Source of the DNA: Terebella lapidaria
Lineage: Eukaryota; Annelida; Polychaeta; Terebellida; Terebellidae
Length of the DNA stretch: 64,000 bases
Direction: 5' to 3'
NCBI GenBank assembly: GCA_949152475.1
Contig: OX424555.1
Location: 94,769,515-94,833,514, forward strand
Shown here piece by piece: positions 1-11,164 of this stretch (its first letter is position 1; the number at the start of each line of letters is the position of its first letter). The notes beneath the pieces were generated by a model, which was not told the origin of the DNA, did no database searches, and saw only the letters and a program-made list of their open reading frames with translations. The position numbers and the translations under genes were made by a program.

Positions 1-119
1 GATCTCCATCGGAATGCCGTACCGGGCTGCAGACTGGTTGATGAAAATGTCTGCAACCGTAACCCCATCCTGATTCGACATGGGGTACGTCTCCACCCAC
101 TTGGTAAAATAATCATCTA
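1..119 (-). pseudogene. Ty3/gypsy integrase core fragment, runs off left edge
   Basis: Read on the minus strand from 119 to 1, this stretch encodes an integrase catalytic-core segment containing the DYFTKWVE and ARYGIP motifs typical of Ty3/gypsy integrases, between the first and second catalytic Asp. It belongs to the same minus-strand element as the RT and RNase H remnants further right. The reading frame stops at 119/120 because a MITE is inserted there and resumes at about 1042. The rest of the integrase lies beyond the window. Non-functional remnant. Confidence 0.75.
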
Positions 120-1041
120 CAGTGTACTCTGTATAAACCGGATCTCCAGGGGACCAGGGAAAAAATCTGGTATAGACAGAGCGCCGGTTTATCAAGAGTC
201 TGATTCTCTGAAGAGAGAGATTATCGATCTTCTCACTCGATATGCAGATGCCAGCCGAATTCGTCTTTCATTGTTGCACAACATTACGTCACTAAATACC
301 GCCCAGCTATTTTAAGTACATGTAGTTACAAACTTTATGGACATCGGCGTAATTATTATTGTTATTGGTAATTGGTCGAATCTGTATAGATATATTGCAG
401 AACATTCAAGTACATAATTTGAGTCAATTGACTATTAATTCTAGGTTTACTATTGACATCATTATAATCGTGTGCTATTAGCACATCTTAAAACCAACTG
501 CAGAATATACATAGTGAGACAAGATTGCATGATGTCATAGCATTGTTGTCTGCGTTCAGAGCATGCACTGATTAATAATCACTTTGAACAATGCGTGTCA
601 CCGCAGTGATGAGCTAGCAGTGATTTACTCGAGAAATCATGTCAGGTAAATCATGCATTCTTCAAAAGACCCCTAACCTGCTAACTGACGAAGTTTAGTT
701 GTTGCTAATTACAATTTGTGAGCGCCATGTTACTGATGCTGTTGTGTTTACAAAAACGTGTGACTAAAGCGCAGTCTCTGACATTGGTCTGTTATCTGAT
801 GAAGTATATCTGATTGCAATTTAGACGCCGCAGTTTTGAATTATTGGGGTAACGCCGGTTCGGACAATACGATATGGCCGGTTGGGTCATAGGAATAGGG
901 CCGGTCTCAGAATAGAAAATATCCGGTATATCGAGAGTTGCTTACTGTAGAAACAAAGGGGAAGAAATCGGGACCTAAGACGAACGCCGGTATGGACAAA
1001 ATTCCGGTATATACAAGAGCCGGTTTCGGCAGAGTACACTG
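120..1041. mobile_element. Tc1/mariner-type MITE inserted in integrase remnant
   Basis: The ends are CAGTGTACTCTG at 120 and its exact reverse complement ending at 1041. Looser terminal similarity continues inward (an AAACCGG motif in both). The dinucleotide TA flanks both ends (118-119 and 1042-1043), the target duplication of Tc1/mariner elements. No transposase ORF is visible; the 922-bp interior is non-coding with several scattered CCGGT-type motifs. Removing it brings two integrase-coding segments into register. A related element is at 35938-36362. Confidence 0.75.
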
Positions 1042-3190
1042 TACTACAAGGATGTAATCAACTGCATGCGACTTGTCCCTTCTGCTGTTTCCACTTCCTG
1101 TAGACGACTCCGTCTGCTTTCAGCAAGGTTTTCCACATTCTGAACAGCACTTTCTCTTCGGGGCTCAGGCTGGGATGTTTACATTATCGGTCATACCGCT
1201 TCCGTCGATCAGGGCTGCTACCATCGGGTACCAAGGTTCTGCTTGCTGCATCTTCCGGAGGTCGGCCGGTTGATACTGTATCTGCTTCCGCATTACCCGC
1301 CGGCACACTCTGCTCTGCAACAGCCTTTTCCGCACCAGCTTTCTCCGCAACTGCAACCGCTTTTCCTGGAACAACCTCCTCCGCCACCGCAGCCGCCTTC
1401 GGCTCCACCCTTACGAGGGACTCCGTCGTCTCTGCCAAGTCTGCTTCACCAGAAGATTTCCGCGACCACCTCCGACGACCCCCCCTTCCTTGGCTTGGGC
1501 TGTGAAGTTTCTCTGTTTCTCTGCTGCCGGACAATCTCCTTGTGGTTCCAAGCATCGATCTTAGCCTGCTTCCAATCGATTTTACCGCATTGGCTGCACG
1601 AAGATCTTGACAACGTGTCTGCATTATTGTGGATTCGGCCTGGACGGTGCTCTATATCAAAGTAGAACTTGCTCAGGATCTCGATCCAATGAGCAATCTG
1701 ACCCTGTGGCTCCTTGAAGTTCATCAATCAAGTTAGACTGCCATGATTTGTTCTCAGCAAGAAGTGTCGTCCCATCAAGTACTGCTTATTTTTCTACACT
1801 GCATATACGACAGCCAACAGCTCCTTCCGGGTCACACAATACCGCTGTTCATCTTTGGTTAGGCTGCGACTCAGGTAGGTGATGACCTGCTCCTGATTGT
1901 CCTGCTTCTGCGACAGCACTGTTCCCAATCCGGAATCCCTTGTGTCCGTATCCAGGATGTGTCTGCCCTGCTCTCTCGGGTAACTGAGAATTAGTGCCGT
2001 CACCAGCCGGTTTTTCAGCTCTGCAAATGCCTGCTCCTGTTCTGACTGCCACTGGAACTGCACTCCCCTTTCCGTCAGCCAGTTCAGCGGTGCTGCTATG
2101 TCCGAAAACTTGGGCATGAATTTCCTGTAATAAGAACACAGCCCCAGGAATCTGCGCAGCTCTGTCAGGTTGGTGGCTGCATCTGTTTGAGAAAGGACAC
2201 TTCCGTCTGGAAGAATCTGCACTTGGACGGCTTTATCTTCAGGTCTGCCTCTCTCAGCTTGTCGAAAACCTCCTGAATATCACGGATGTGATCATCCAGG
2301 GTGTTGCTATAGATGATGATATCATCCAAATAAATTAGACATGTCTTCCAGGAAAGTCCACCCAGCACCTTCTCCATCAGCCGCTCAAATGTACCCGAAG
2401 GGTTGCACAAGCCAAAGCTCATGACTTTGAACTGGTACAGGCCGCCCAGCATGCAGAATGCCGACTTCTTTCTGGTGTCCTCGTCCATCCCGACCTGCCA
2501 GTATCCACTGGTCAGGTCAAGAGTGGGAAACCACTTGGCGTATGCACATGCTGCAATTGTGTCATCGATTCTCGGCAAAGGGTAAGTATCCTTCTCCGTG
2601 ACCGCATTCAACCTCCGGTAATCCACACAGAACCGGGTGGTTCCGTCTTTCTTCTTGACCAGCACAATCGGAGAACCCCAAGGGCTACGGCTATCTTCGA
2701 TGACGTTCTTGTCTTTCATCTCCTGGATTAGACTGCTCACCAGCTCCCTTTTGTCCGACGGAATCCGTCCAGTCGGCTGCTTAATCGGCCGGTGACTGCC
2801 TGTGTTGATCTGATGCTGCACCATATTAGTCTGGCCCAGCTCTCCAGCATCGTTGCTGAAAGTCTGTATATTCCAGAAAAGGACATCTGTCACTCTCTCG
2901 TGGTACTGACTCGGCACTGCATCTTGGGTCTGCTCAGCTAACTGCCTCAGCTTCTCATAACCGCTCCAGTTCCATCCAGCCTCCGTTTCCGGAGTGATCT
3001 GCACCTTTCTGCCCAATACTGCAACCTGCTGCTAGGGTAGTCATCATTGCCAACTGCGCTCCTTTCTTGATGGTTACCGGCTCTGCTAGCACATTGATGA
3101 ATTGGACAGGAACTGTGCCTTGTTTTATATGGAACAAGGCTCTCCCGATCAGCCATGGCCTATTCTCCGTTGGTTCTTGGATCATCTCCA
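1042..3190 (-). pseudogene. Ty3/gypsy pol remnant (RT, RNase H, integrase start)
   Basis: Decayed pol read right to left. About 2955-3185 encodes the region between protease and RT. Reverse transcriptase lies at about 2224-3000, with a CVDYRRLN block and the catalytic YLDD box at 2321-2332 (minus). A frameshift near 2165-2222 moves the frame into RNase H (about 1794-2160, with a DTDTRDSG motif and RELLAVVYA-like end). Another break precedes the RNase H tail at about 1446-1727 (the EHRPGRxHNNAD motif). From about 1184 to 1445 the reading is Ala/Glu/Val-rich and unaligned. About 1042-1100 resumes integrase just before the MITE. Several frameshifts make it a dead copy. It differs in sequence from the intact element at 50-62 kb. 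Confidence 0.85.
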
Positions 3191-3229
3191 GGACTCCTTC
3201 TGCATCACGGACACCATCTGCCTGCCCTA

Positions 3230-3661
3230 TTATAAGCTGCTCCGTTTCCTCTCAGTTACGCACAGGGTCAGCGCCTTCTCCTCCTCCGTCCACCGATAGA
3301 AACGGGCATACTCCAAGAGATGTGCTTCGTACTCCGGCCAAGGGTCGGACTCGTCGTAGGTCATTAGCCTAGCCACTCCTGCTCTTGGCGCCGATCTCTG
3401 CGCTGTCTCCGCCTGACTCTGCCTTTCTGTCACCGCCAAATGCTGATGGGATAACTCCATCTGCGGTGCGAGGAGTCTGGTCAGATTATTGACCAGATTT
3501 TCACCTCCCTCTGGCTCTGCTTCCTGCTCTCGGTCACCTGCCTGATCCGGAAAACTAACTTCCGCTTCCGCAATTTGTTCCGCAGACTGCACCACTCCGA
3601 GGACTCGTGGATGCTCCTCTGCAACTGCTTTCTGCTCTCGGGGAAGCTTTTCCGGCTGCAC
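3230..3661 (-). pseudogene. Ty3/gypsy gag fragment
   Basis: A minus-strand open stretch of about 143 codons with an acidic, Gln/Glu-rich N-terminus. It is followed by a segment resembling the start of a retrotransposon gag capsid domain (motifs DPWPEYEAHL and WTEEEKALTL). The gag C-terminus, any zinc knuckle and the protease are missing. The pol remnant follows within about 50 bases, so an internal deletion has joined gag to pre-RT sequence. Assignment to the same element as the adjacent pol remnant is inferred from strand and order. Confidence 0.6.
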
Positions 3662-3974
3662 CGGCCTCTACTCTGCAGGTCGAACTGCTTCTTTATCCGC
3701 AACCGGCAACTTCAACTGCTCAGCTCCTACTGCTCCCACCGGCTGCTCTGTGCTCGACACGCTGCCTTCAGCTGCTGTTCTGCCAATCTGCCCCGCCTGG
3801 TAGTAATACTGCAGATGATCCCACCGCTGCCACCAACAAGTTGATTATATTACGGCTGTAACGGAACTGGGGGTCAACCGGAGCTGACGGAAAATTCGGG
3901 ACTGCTGCTACATGGTTAGTACGGCTGGAAGTCTCTGAGGATTGGTAGCGTGGTCTGGAATGGACCTCCAACCG

Positions 3975-4225
3975 TTTCCGACTGCAATCTGCAACTGCAC
4001 CTGAAATGTAGATTCAGTTTGCGTTTCCGCTTGCGGTACTGCAACTGCTCCGTCAGGTACCGTCTCTGCAACTGCTCCGTCGTTTCCGTCTCTGCAACTG
4101 CTCCGTTAATCCCGTCTCTGCAACTGCTCCGTCAGGTACCGTCTCTGCAACTGCTCCGTTGTTTCCTTTGCTGCAACTGCTCCGTCAGGTACCATCTCTG
4201 CAACTGCTCCGTTGATTCCGTCTCC
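3975..4225. repeat. 26-27 bp minisatellite (CTGCAACTGCTCCGT core)
   Basis: About eight direct copies of a unit starting CTGCAACTGCTCCGT, followed by an 11- or 12-base variable tail (for example CAGGTACCGTCT or CGTTTCCGTCT). On the minus strand it would read as a Glu/Gln/Leu-rich repeat upstream of the gag fragment, but the 26/27 alternation breaks the frame. It probably expanded inside the leader or gag N-terminus of the decayed element. Confidence 0.8.
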
Positions 4226-4289
4226 GTCTTCTTCTCTGATGATCTGGGTTCTGGATCACCCTCAGACGTTACCAGCTTTATCTTAACCG

Positions 4290-4900
4290 ACTGTTAACTT
4301 GTATATTTTTTCTCCGTATTTCTCTCTTTACCGATTACCATTACTTTATCATTCTTCAAGTTTCTTCAGGAACACGGAGAAATAATCCGGATGATGTTTT
4401 CAAGATTATTTTCTAAGTGTACAGTCGGAAGACATAAATTGTAATCATCTGCATGACCTAAGCCGGAGCCCGGGAGTACTCTGCTCTGGGAGAAGGGTCT
4501 GAACAGGTCGATGTCATGACACCAACTCCACTGACCCCCGCTGGAGCGAGGGCTTTTATAGACCTCAGAGCCGGTGTCACGTGACCAACTGATTGTGACG
4601 TCACAGACCGACAAAACACTGATTTTTCCGGAATTTCCAAAAACATGTTAAAACCAATCAGTGGCTGACACGTCACCTTTTAAACCCAAAATGAGGCTGA
4701 TCACATGACCTTTCAGAAATTACGTAGTTTGACGATTTTGTACTCCGGGGTCTCCGGCTCAACTGTGAGGGTGTCCGGCGGTTCCGTTTCAACCGTCTAA
4801 AAATTATTCTAAGTTCTAAGCAGGAACACCTCTCTAATACCACCAATATGAAACCGTATGAACTGTTAAACACATATACATTTTGAGGAACTATTATTCA
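4290..4900 (-). other. Probable LTR/leader remnant of the minus-strand element
   Basis: The position is right for the 5' LTR of the minus-strand element. A minus-strand TATA box (TATAAAAG, plus 4553-4560) sits upstream of the gag fragment. I could not find a second LTR in the window or fix TG/CA ends, so the limits are approximate. No ORF here looks real. Confidence 0.35.
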
Positions 4901-5658
4901 AACCGTTATAACACGAAATAATGTACGAAATACCTTGGGGAACGGCTGGGAACATCCCAAATCTAATTCCGCAGCGTCTGTCTCAGAGATAGGACTATCC
5001 AAAATCCGTTACAGTATCTTTGTTTCCCCCATTTCAGAGGGTGTAAGTCATGAATAAAGGTTTTTGAATTTGAATTTTGTCTGTTTGGAGGGAAAGTTAA
5101 TTTAAACTCTTCAGATTTTGCCTTTCATCGGTTGTCCAGTCATTCAGCTGTGCATTGTACAAATGTCGTTGCTGATTATTCTGCAGCGCGCAGACCCCTG
5201 CAGGATTTTATAGGTTTTTGAAGAAGCAGTTCTAGTTAGTCGAATTTGATGCCGGCGATATCCGAACGGTTGTCAGTAAATACCATCGGATATTGATCAC
5301 TTTGATTTTGTTAACTAACGTATTGTTAGTATTGGATGTGAATTTATAAATAATATATTTGAAGATAGAATTGAAAACTTAGAAAAGGTGGGGGAAATTG
5401 AGACGTGGGCGATAATAGAGTTCTTTTGTGAATTGCACACTGTTGCACGCTGGTGCGTAGCTAGTACGAGCCATAACCAGTGAAAGTAACAGGTACATCG
5501 CAGTGTACAGTGGAAAAACAATTATATTTGTGTGACTGTAGTTTGGTGCTGTCCCGATATGAACTTTATTATGTTAACGGTTTTAAATTTAGTAAAAATT
5601 AAACTGAGTTCTTTTGTCAGACAGAAAAAATAAATCGTCTCATTCAATCTTGATCGAT
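4901..5658. other. Intergenic, TRMT10A upstream region
   Basis: AT-rich non-coding DNA. It should hold the TRMT10A promoter and 5' UTR, but I see no clear TATA box, no repeat and no convincing ORF. Confidence 0.5.
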
Positions 5659-7433
5659 ATGGATGAAGCAGGCATTGCAAAAGCAGAGTGCATTTCACCT
5701 GATAATGCTGGCAGCACAGACAACGATGAGGTTGTACCGAGAGAGAACGAAGAGAGATCGAGTGTGGAAAAGAGCCAGGATCAAAACCAGGTTCCAATGT
5801 CAAAAAGAAAACGAAAGAAATTGGAGCAAAAATTGAGGAAGCAACAGTACCTGAAAGATAAAAGGTAAACTGGGGATACAGTTTGGTTATACTTTGACCA
5901 GTACTCTTGGTGTGTAGAAGTTATGTATTATGGGAATCAGATTTTCTTGTTGTATTCAGACAGAAAGAGCGTCTTAGGAAGAAAGAACGATTGAAGGTAG
6001 CAAAGTCCCAGGGAATTGATGTTGGACCTTCCAGAAAAGCACTCAAACACAACACTATGGAGAAATCTCAATGCAAGGTCAAGGTCGTCATAGACTGTTC
6101 TTTCGATAACCTAATGACTGAGAAGGTTTGTGTCCTGAAATATGCACCTATGTGCCATCATATTCGGGTATTCAGTCACATGTTTGTTATGCTGGTGAGT
6201 AATCATGGTAATGCTCCCCTGTTTTATCGTTTAGGACATAAAGTCAATCGTGAAACAGGTGAACTTTTGTTATGCAGCAAACAGACGAGCAGTGGATCCA
6301 CTTCAAGTGAGAATAGTTTACAAGATCATGCTTATCTATCATGAGGTTTTCAAATTGTGGTGAATATTCAAAGATGTTGTACACAAACAAACTTGGTTAT
6401 TTACACTGATTGACGATATTAGATAGTCTTTGTGTTGTATTTTTATTCAGTTTCACATCACCAGTTTCACTGGCCAAGTGAAAGAAACGATGGACAGCAT
6501 TGGGGATTATCATAAATGGGATGTGAGTCTGTAATTTCGTTTTAAACATGTTCATTTTTAAGTAAGAGATTTCTAGTCAATTTGATTTGATATAGGACAG
6601 AATGCATGTGTGTGTGTTTTCTTTGCATCAAAGATGTATATAATACTGCAGATAAATGTGCACACCTGTGGTTTCCTGGAAGCCTTTGACAAACAAGACG
6701 TGATTTACCTGTCCAGTGACTCCAAGAATGTGTTGGATAGCTTGGATGATAATCAGATCTATGTCATTGGTGGCCTAGTGGATCACAATCATCATAAGGT
6801 ACATCATCACTGACAATCTGTATTTGTTTTGTGGACTGTCAGCAATTGTTTGCATCATATATGATGCCAGATCATTTTGAAGTTATCCAACTCTGTTGTA
6901 GGGCTTGTGCTTAGAGCTGGCAGAGAAGCGAGGATTGAAACATGCACAGCTTCCGATTGGGGCCTATGTATCCTTGGAGAGTCGCACCACTTTAGCAGTA
7001 AATCATGGTATAACTCAACTATTTCATCCCAAATGATTTCAGTGATAACCAAGTTCATGCAAACATATCAGTGCTACATTAAAAATGTTTCGTTGAAATT
7101 TATATTCTGTTGTTTCCCCTTTCAACAGTGTTTGAAATCCTACTCCGCTTCACAGAAAGTCACGACTGGAAGGAAGCTTTCTACAAGGTCATTCCCAAGA
7201 GAAAGGTTACCACGGCAACAGGGAGTCAGAGTGAGCAACCGGACAATTCCAATCAGTCCTCGGAAGAAACTCTTCCCAGTAACATCAATAAAACTGATAC
7301 CAGAACAGTTGACTCAGATGAATACCCCCTGCAGGGGGAGGAATGTGCTAGCCAATGTGCTGGAGGTGGACATTTGGATTGTGTGAGCGTAGAACATCCA
7401 CTGCATCAAGGAGCTCTGAATGAACCTTCATGA
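5659..7433 (+). CDS. TRMT10A: tRNA methyltransferase 10 homologue A (Trm10-type SPOUT enzyme)
   Basis: Seven exons: 5659-5864, 5960-6125, 6235-6306, 6451-6522, 6652-6798, 6902-7007 and 7129-7433. The spliced CDS is 1074 nt (357 aa), close to the roughly 340 aa of vertebrate TRMT10A. The family methylates N1 of guanine 9 in tRNAs using S-adenosylmethionine. Visible features are a Lys/Arg-rich basic N-terminal segment (exons 1-2, KRKRKKLEQ and RLRKKERLK), the CSFDNLM block that opens the SPOUT domain, CYAANRRA, and the SAM-binding loop [12 protein letters not shown], whose Asp is the proposed catalytic residue. LPIG and LAVNHVFEI follow. The C-terminal tail is acidic and unconserved. Start: the first in-frame ATG (5659); upstream in-frame codons lack ATG. 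All introns are 95-145 bp, GT-AG, much shorter than in the neighbouring genes. A poly(A) signal AATAAA lies at 7442-7447, nine bases after the stop, so the 3' UTR may be very short. Confidence 0.95.
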
Positions 7434-8116
7434 CACGGATCAATAAATGGTGTTTGCCATCGTCAATTATATTGAATGGATTCAAATTCATTATTGTATA
7501 CTCAAGATTTATTTACAGAATGAAATGCCACACACATGATTCAACAAAGCAAAACAATACTTTTGTAACATATAATTTTTTTTTTAGGTTTGAAACAAAA
7601 CACATTTTGATGACATACTGCATGCTGCTCTCATTTAATGGATGACTTAATTATACTTCCATATTGTGATCAGTAGAACTTGTTGAGAGCTACATTTTGT
7701 GACATCATTTGGAATATGAGATAATCAATAATTGGTTACAATTTGGCAATGAAAATAACTAAAAATGTGGGAAAATTCCCCAATTCACAGCATAATATCC
7801 TAGAAATAGACATGATCTAGGTTTACAACACTGGTCCATGTACCAGTTCAGGAACATCACCAATATGGTATTTCATGTAACATTTATAATACAGTTTATA
7901 TATCGTAAAAACCATACATAATTTCAAAAGTATGTGTAATAACAATAAATAGACACAGATATTTCAAATATATACATTCAACAATTTAAATAAATACTGG
8001 TTGAAATAATACTGGAGATGTTTGACATGATGCTCATTTTAAAATCACAGACGTGTTTCAAGTGTCAATTTTCCTAATCCAATTGTCTGAGGGTGCTCAT
8101 GTTTCTAAGCATGTTT
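7434..8116. other. Shared 3' region between convergent TRMT10A and TBATA
   Basis: 683 bp between two facing stop codons. It carries the plus-strand AATAAA at 7442 for TRMT10A and, on the minus strand, an AATAAA (plus TTTATT, 7508-7513) that could end TBATA. If both are used, the transcripts nearly touch or overlap. No other structure seen. Confidence 0.5.
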
Positions 8117-11100
8117 CTATGACTTGACATTTTGGTCGTCGACTTTGGTCATGGTGAACTTGAGTTTGGGCTCTCCGCTGCTGTTGATCGGAGTCAGGGG
8201 TTTGCTTGGCGTCATTCCGCGGCCGAATGTCGAAGCAGGACGGTCTCCACACTGGGACTTGCTGATACGGAAGACGTCCCCATTGTAAGCTGGAGCTTTC
8301 ACGTCATCTGGAAATAATGGGAAATTCTTTGCGAAACCTGTTTCATTTATATAGGAAATATTTAGCATCTTCTTTCATTTCCGTGAACTAAGCCTCTGTA
8401 AATGACTCACCATTCTCAAGGACAGTGTCCAGTTTCTGTAGTGTCGGTTTACCATCAAGTATTGCGTCAATCTCGTTGGTTGGCTGTGAGAAGGGTTCGT
8501 AGATATCTCCAAGTTGACTGGTTGGTCTCGTTCCTTCACCGTCAAGACTCAATCTGCAACAGGAATCATTTGATTCAAACAATTTGTTTCAACCTTCCCA
8601 CTCTCAAACTCCAGTTCAGTGATCTCACTAAGGTATATGTTTCTTATTTCAGTGCAACTTTAGTGATAGCAATAATGAAGCAGTGTCATATATATTTTGT
8701 TAATTCATTACTTGCCTATCAATGCGTTTGGTGAGGTCGTTGGATCGGGCTCCGATGATTTGTCCTTCCAGTTTTTCTGGTTCATCATCCTTGCCAGCAC
8801 CTCTTTGGAAATAGTCCTCTTTGTTGGCCATTACGGAGCGGATCATGTCCAGTGCAAGAGCCTTCTCTGTAGGGGAGAGAATCGCAAGTTAGAATATAAG
8901 GTATTAACATACATTGCAAATCTAGGGATTGACTTTGTGCAACATAGGTCCTGTATATTCAGGTATTATTCCTCAGGGTTCAAGCCCAACCAATCTGCTA
9001 GTATCACTTCTCAATCCCTACCGAGAATGGGAGTGACATGGAGTGTAAGCAGTAGAACATACCTCTGTCTCCAGCAGACACGAGCCAAGATTGGACGGCA
9101 TGGATGTCGTCCGTCTGCAGGATCTGGCACAGCATCTGCAGCACCATGTTCTCGAGATCAGGATCCTCCGACAAGTGTTCCAGACCGGCTACGCCCACGT
9201 ACGGAGTCCGTTTGCCCTGTCTCGATGCCTGTTGAAAATATATGGAACTTGTTTGGTATGGTTCCTGTGGACTGCATCGCAATGCATCCGAATGTAGATA
9301 TATGACCTGAAGACTTCGATGGTGGATACGCACCTGTCTAGACATTGCCCTGGATGGGGGCGGGATGAGGCGGCCGGTGTTGGCCGAGTACTGGGAGGTC
9401 CTGGGTCTACCGCCCTCTGTCCTCGGTCTCCCGTCACTGGTGCCCGGTTTCTTGGCCCGAGGGTCCTCGATCTTGGGCAGGTTGGTTACACTGACCCCCA
9501 CGGCTTCTGTTAGGGCTTTCAGCTCATCTCTCCACCCATCCGACACAGGCACTGCATGAAAGAAATGTGAGGAATGGGAAAGGGTGTCCGGACTCCATGT
9601 TTTAATGTGGGTAATTATTTAAACATTTAGCCTGGGTAATGTGTGTGGGTAAAGATTTAGTGTTTTGTAGCGCGTATAAGACTATAACAATGCCGTTTTG
9701 ATGCACACAGTTGGCGACTGTATTTGTAAGAAAAAAGCAAACTGATGATCATATTGGAATATATGTCTACGTAAAAAGTAAAGGCTTTCTGTTACAGTAA
9801 TTGTTTTTCCATGTGAATGTGGCCGTTGCTGTAACTAAAAAGAACATCGAATGCATTAAACTGAAAGGACACACGTACGATCTTCTGACTATGACTAGAC
9901 AGTCTGGATCAATTGAGCAAACATTTTCTCCATGTCATTGCTAATTTGCTATTATCTCACTATGTACATGTTTTTGTTTTGCAAACGTGCATTATTCCTA
10001 TTAAGAATGGAAACAGAACCGTGTTTATGATGTAAGCTCACGTTCGTTTGTGTACCCAGACGCAAAATGAGGTTTTGGGACATCGACCAGAAAATCTATA
10101 CCAAGTCTGGCTGTCGCATTTGCAAGCCAAATAGGCAATTGTTCACACCGTCACTGATTTGGGTATTGTTGTGTTTATTCGATCGAAGCCATCAACAAAA
10201 TGAAGATGTAAAGTATGCCATATTTTTTTTATAAACCTTTGTCACCGGGTAATGGTTTCGCCTAATCTCGGCGACAAACGGCCGTTTCACGCCTGTTCTG
10301 GGCGGCGACCTGTTTGTGCGTCATTCCGATGTGCTGCGTACCCAACTTCCCAGACCAAAGCGTTTTAGTTAGTATCGCCACTCGTGAGTGGGAATATCTA
10401 AACTATACTCCTGAACTGGAGGTTCAATGATTGTAATACCGCACTGTCACTAAATTATCAGCGATGCCTGGTTCACAAAACAGAGATACCTGCATATCCA
10501 TGATAACGGACGGGACTATCTGTAACAGTTCAGCCACAAAGAAAAATATCTCAGAGCCATCTCAATCTTACCCATGCCGACTTTTGGGACAGCCTTTTCT
10601 CGGAAGACCCTGAAGTTGAGCGGCTTGCCCATGAAGTACTGAAGACCGGTTATGGTATCGATGGGGTGCATCTGTGAGTTGACATTGATGGAGCTGGCTG
10701 GGAGTTTGTTCCAGTCGTATGATTTGAGCTTGCTGGAGTCGTGGGCGCTGGGCGGGAACTGTAGCGAGTAGCGGGGATTGGCAAAGTACCCGCCATCATT
10801 GACCGCACATATCGGCACGTCAAGCAGTCCTATAATAATAATATAATAATATATAGTATATTAAGTCCATAAACGTGGTGATTCATATACATAAAAAAAA
10901 CCTGTCCGGAACGATGACAGAATAATTAGCATGTCAAGGAAGTAAGAATCCTTGGGCTCACCTTTGATGTGTCTGACTTTCCCTGGGTGTGGGTTGTGTC
11001 TGGCGAAGAATGAGTTGTGACTGAGGCGGCCGAACCTGCTGCTACCCTGTGTGGAGGGTCGGTCCTTGCGGAACACGTCCGTGTTGGACCCAAGGCCATC

Positions 11101-11163
11101 CGCAAGGTTACCGCGGACCAGGAGTGGGCCGCTGGACGGACGGAACACCTCCGACTGGCTCAT
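8117..11163 (-). CDS. TBATA: TBATA/SPATIAL-family protein (thymus, brain and testes associated)
   Basis: Seven coding exons on the minus strand: 11163-10962, 10829-10572, 9551-9334, 9228-9063, 8866-8716, 8553-8411 and 8307-8117. The CDS is 1329 nt (442 aa). The match to vertebrate TBATA rests on FGRLSHNSFFARHNPHP (from about residue 44), YSANTGRLIPPPSR (about 208) and a helical block with LENMVLQMLCQILQTDDIHAVQSWL cut across exon 4. Vertebrate TBATA (SPATIAL) is known from thymic stroma, testis and brain and is linked to cell proliferation; its molecular activity is poorly defined. The C-terminal 100 residues are low-complexity and unlike vertebrate proteins. Start: ATG at 11163 lies one base after a splice acceptor (CCCCACAG), so a 5' UTR exon lies farther upstream, not identified. 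The intron between exons 5 and 6 begins with GC. No membrane segment or signal peptide seen. Confidence 0.9.
8554..8715 (-). other. GC-AG intron in TBATA
   Basis: The minus-strand donor reads AG|GCAAGT at 8715, the standard context for GC donors, and the acceptor is TTGCAG ending at 8554. Using the nearest GT instead (four bases later) would break the frame; with GC the whole CDS closes as a multiple of three. Confidence 0.8.
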
Positions 11164-11164
11164 C

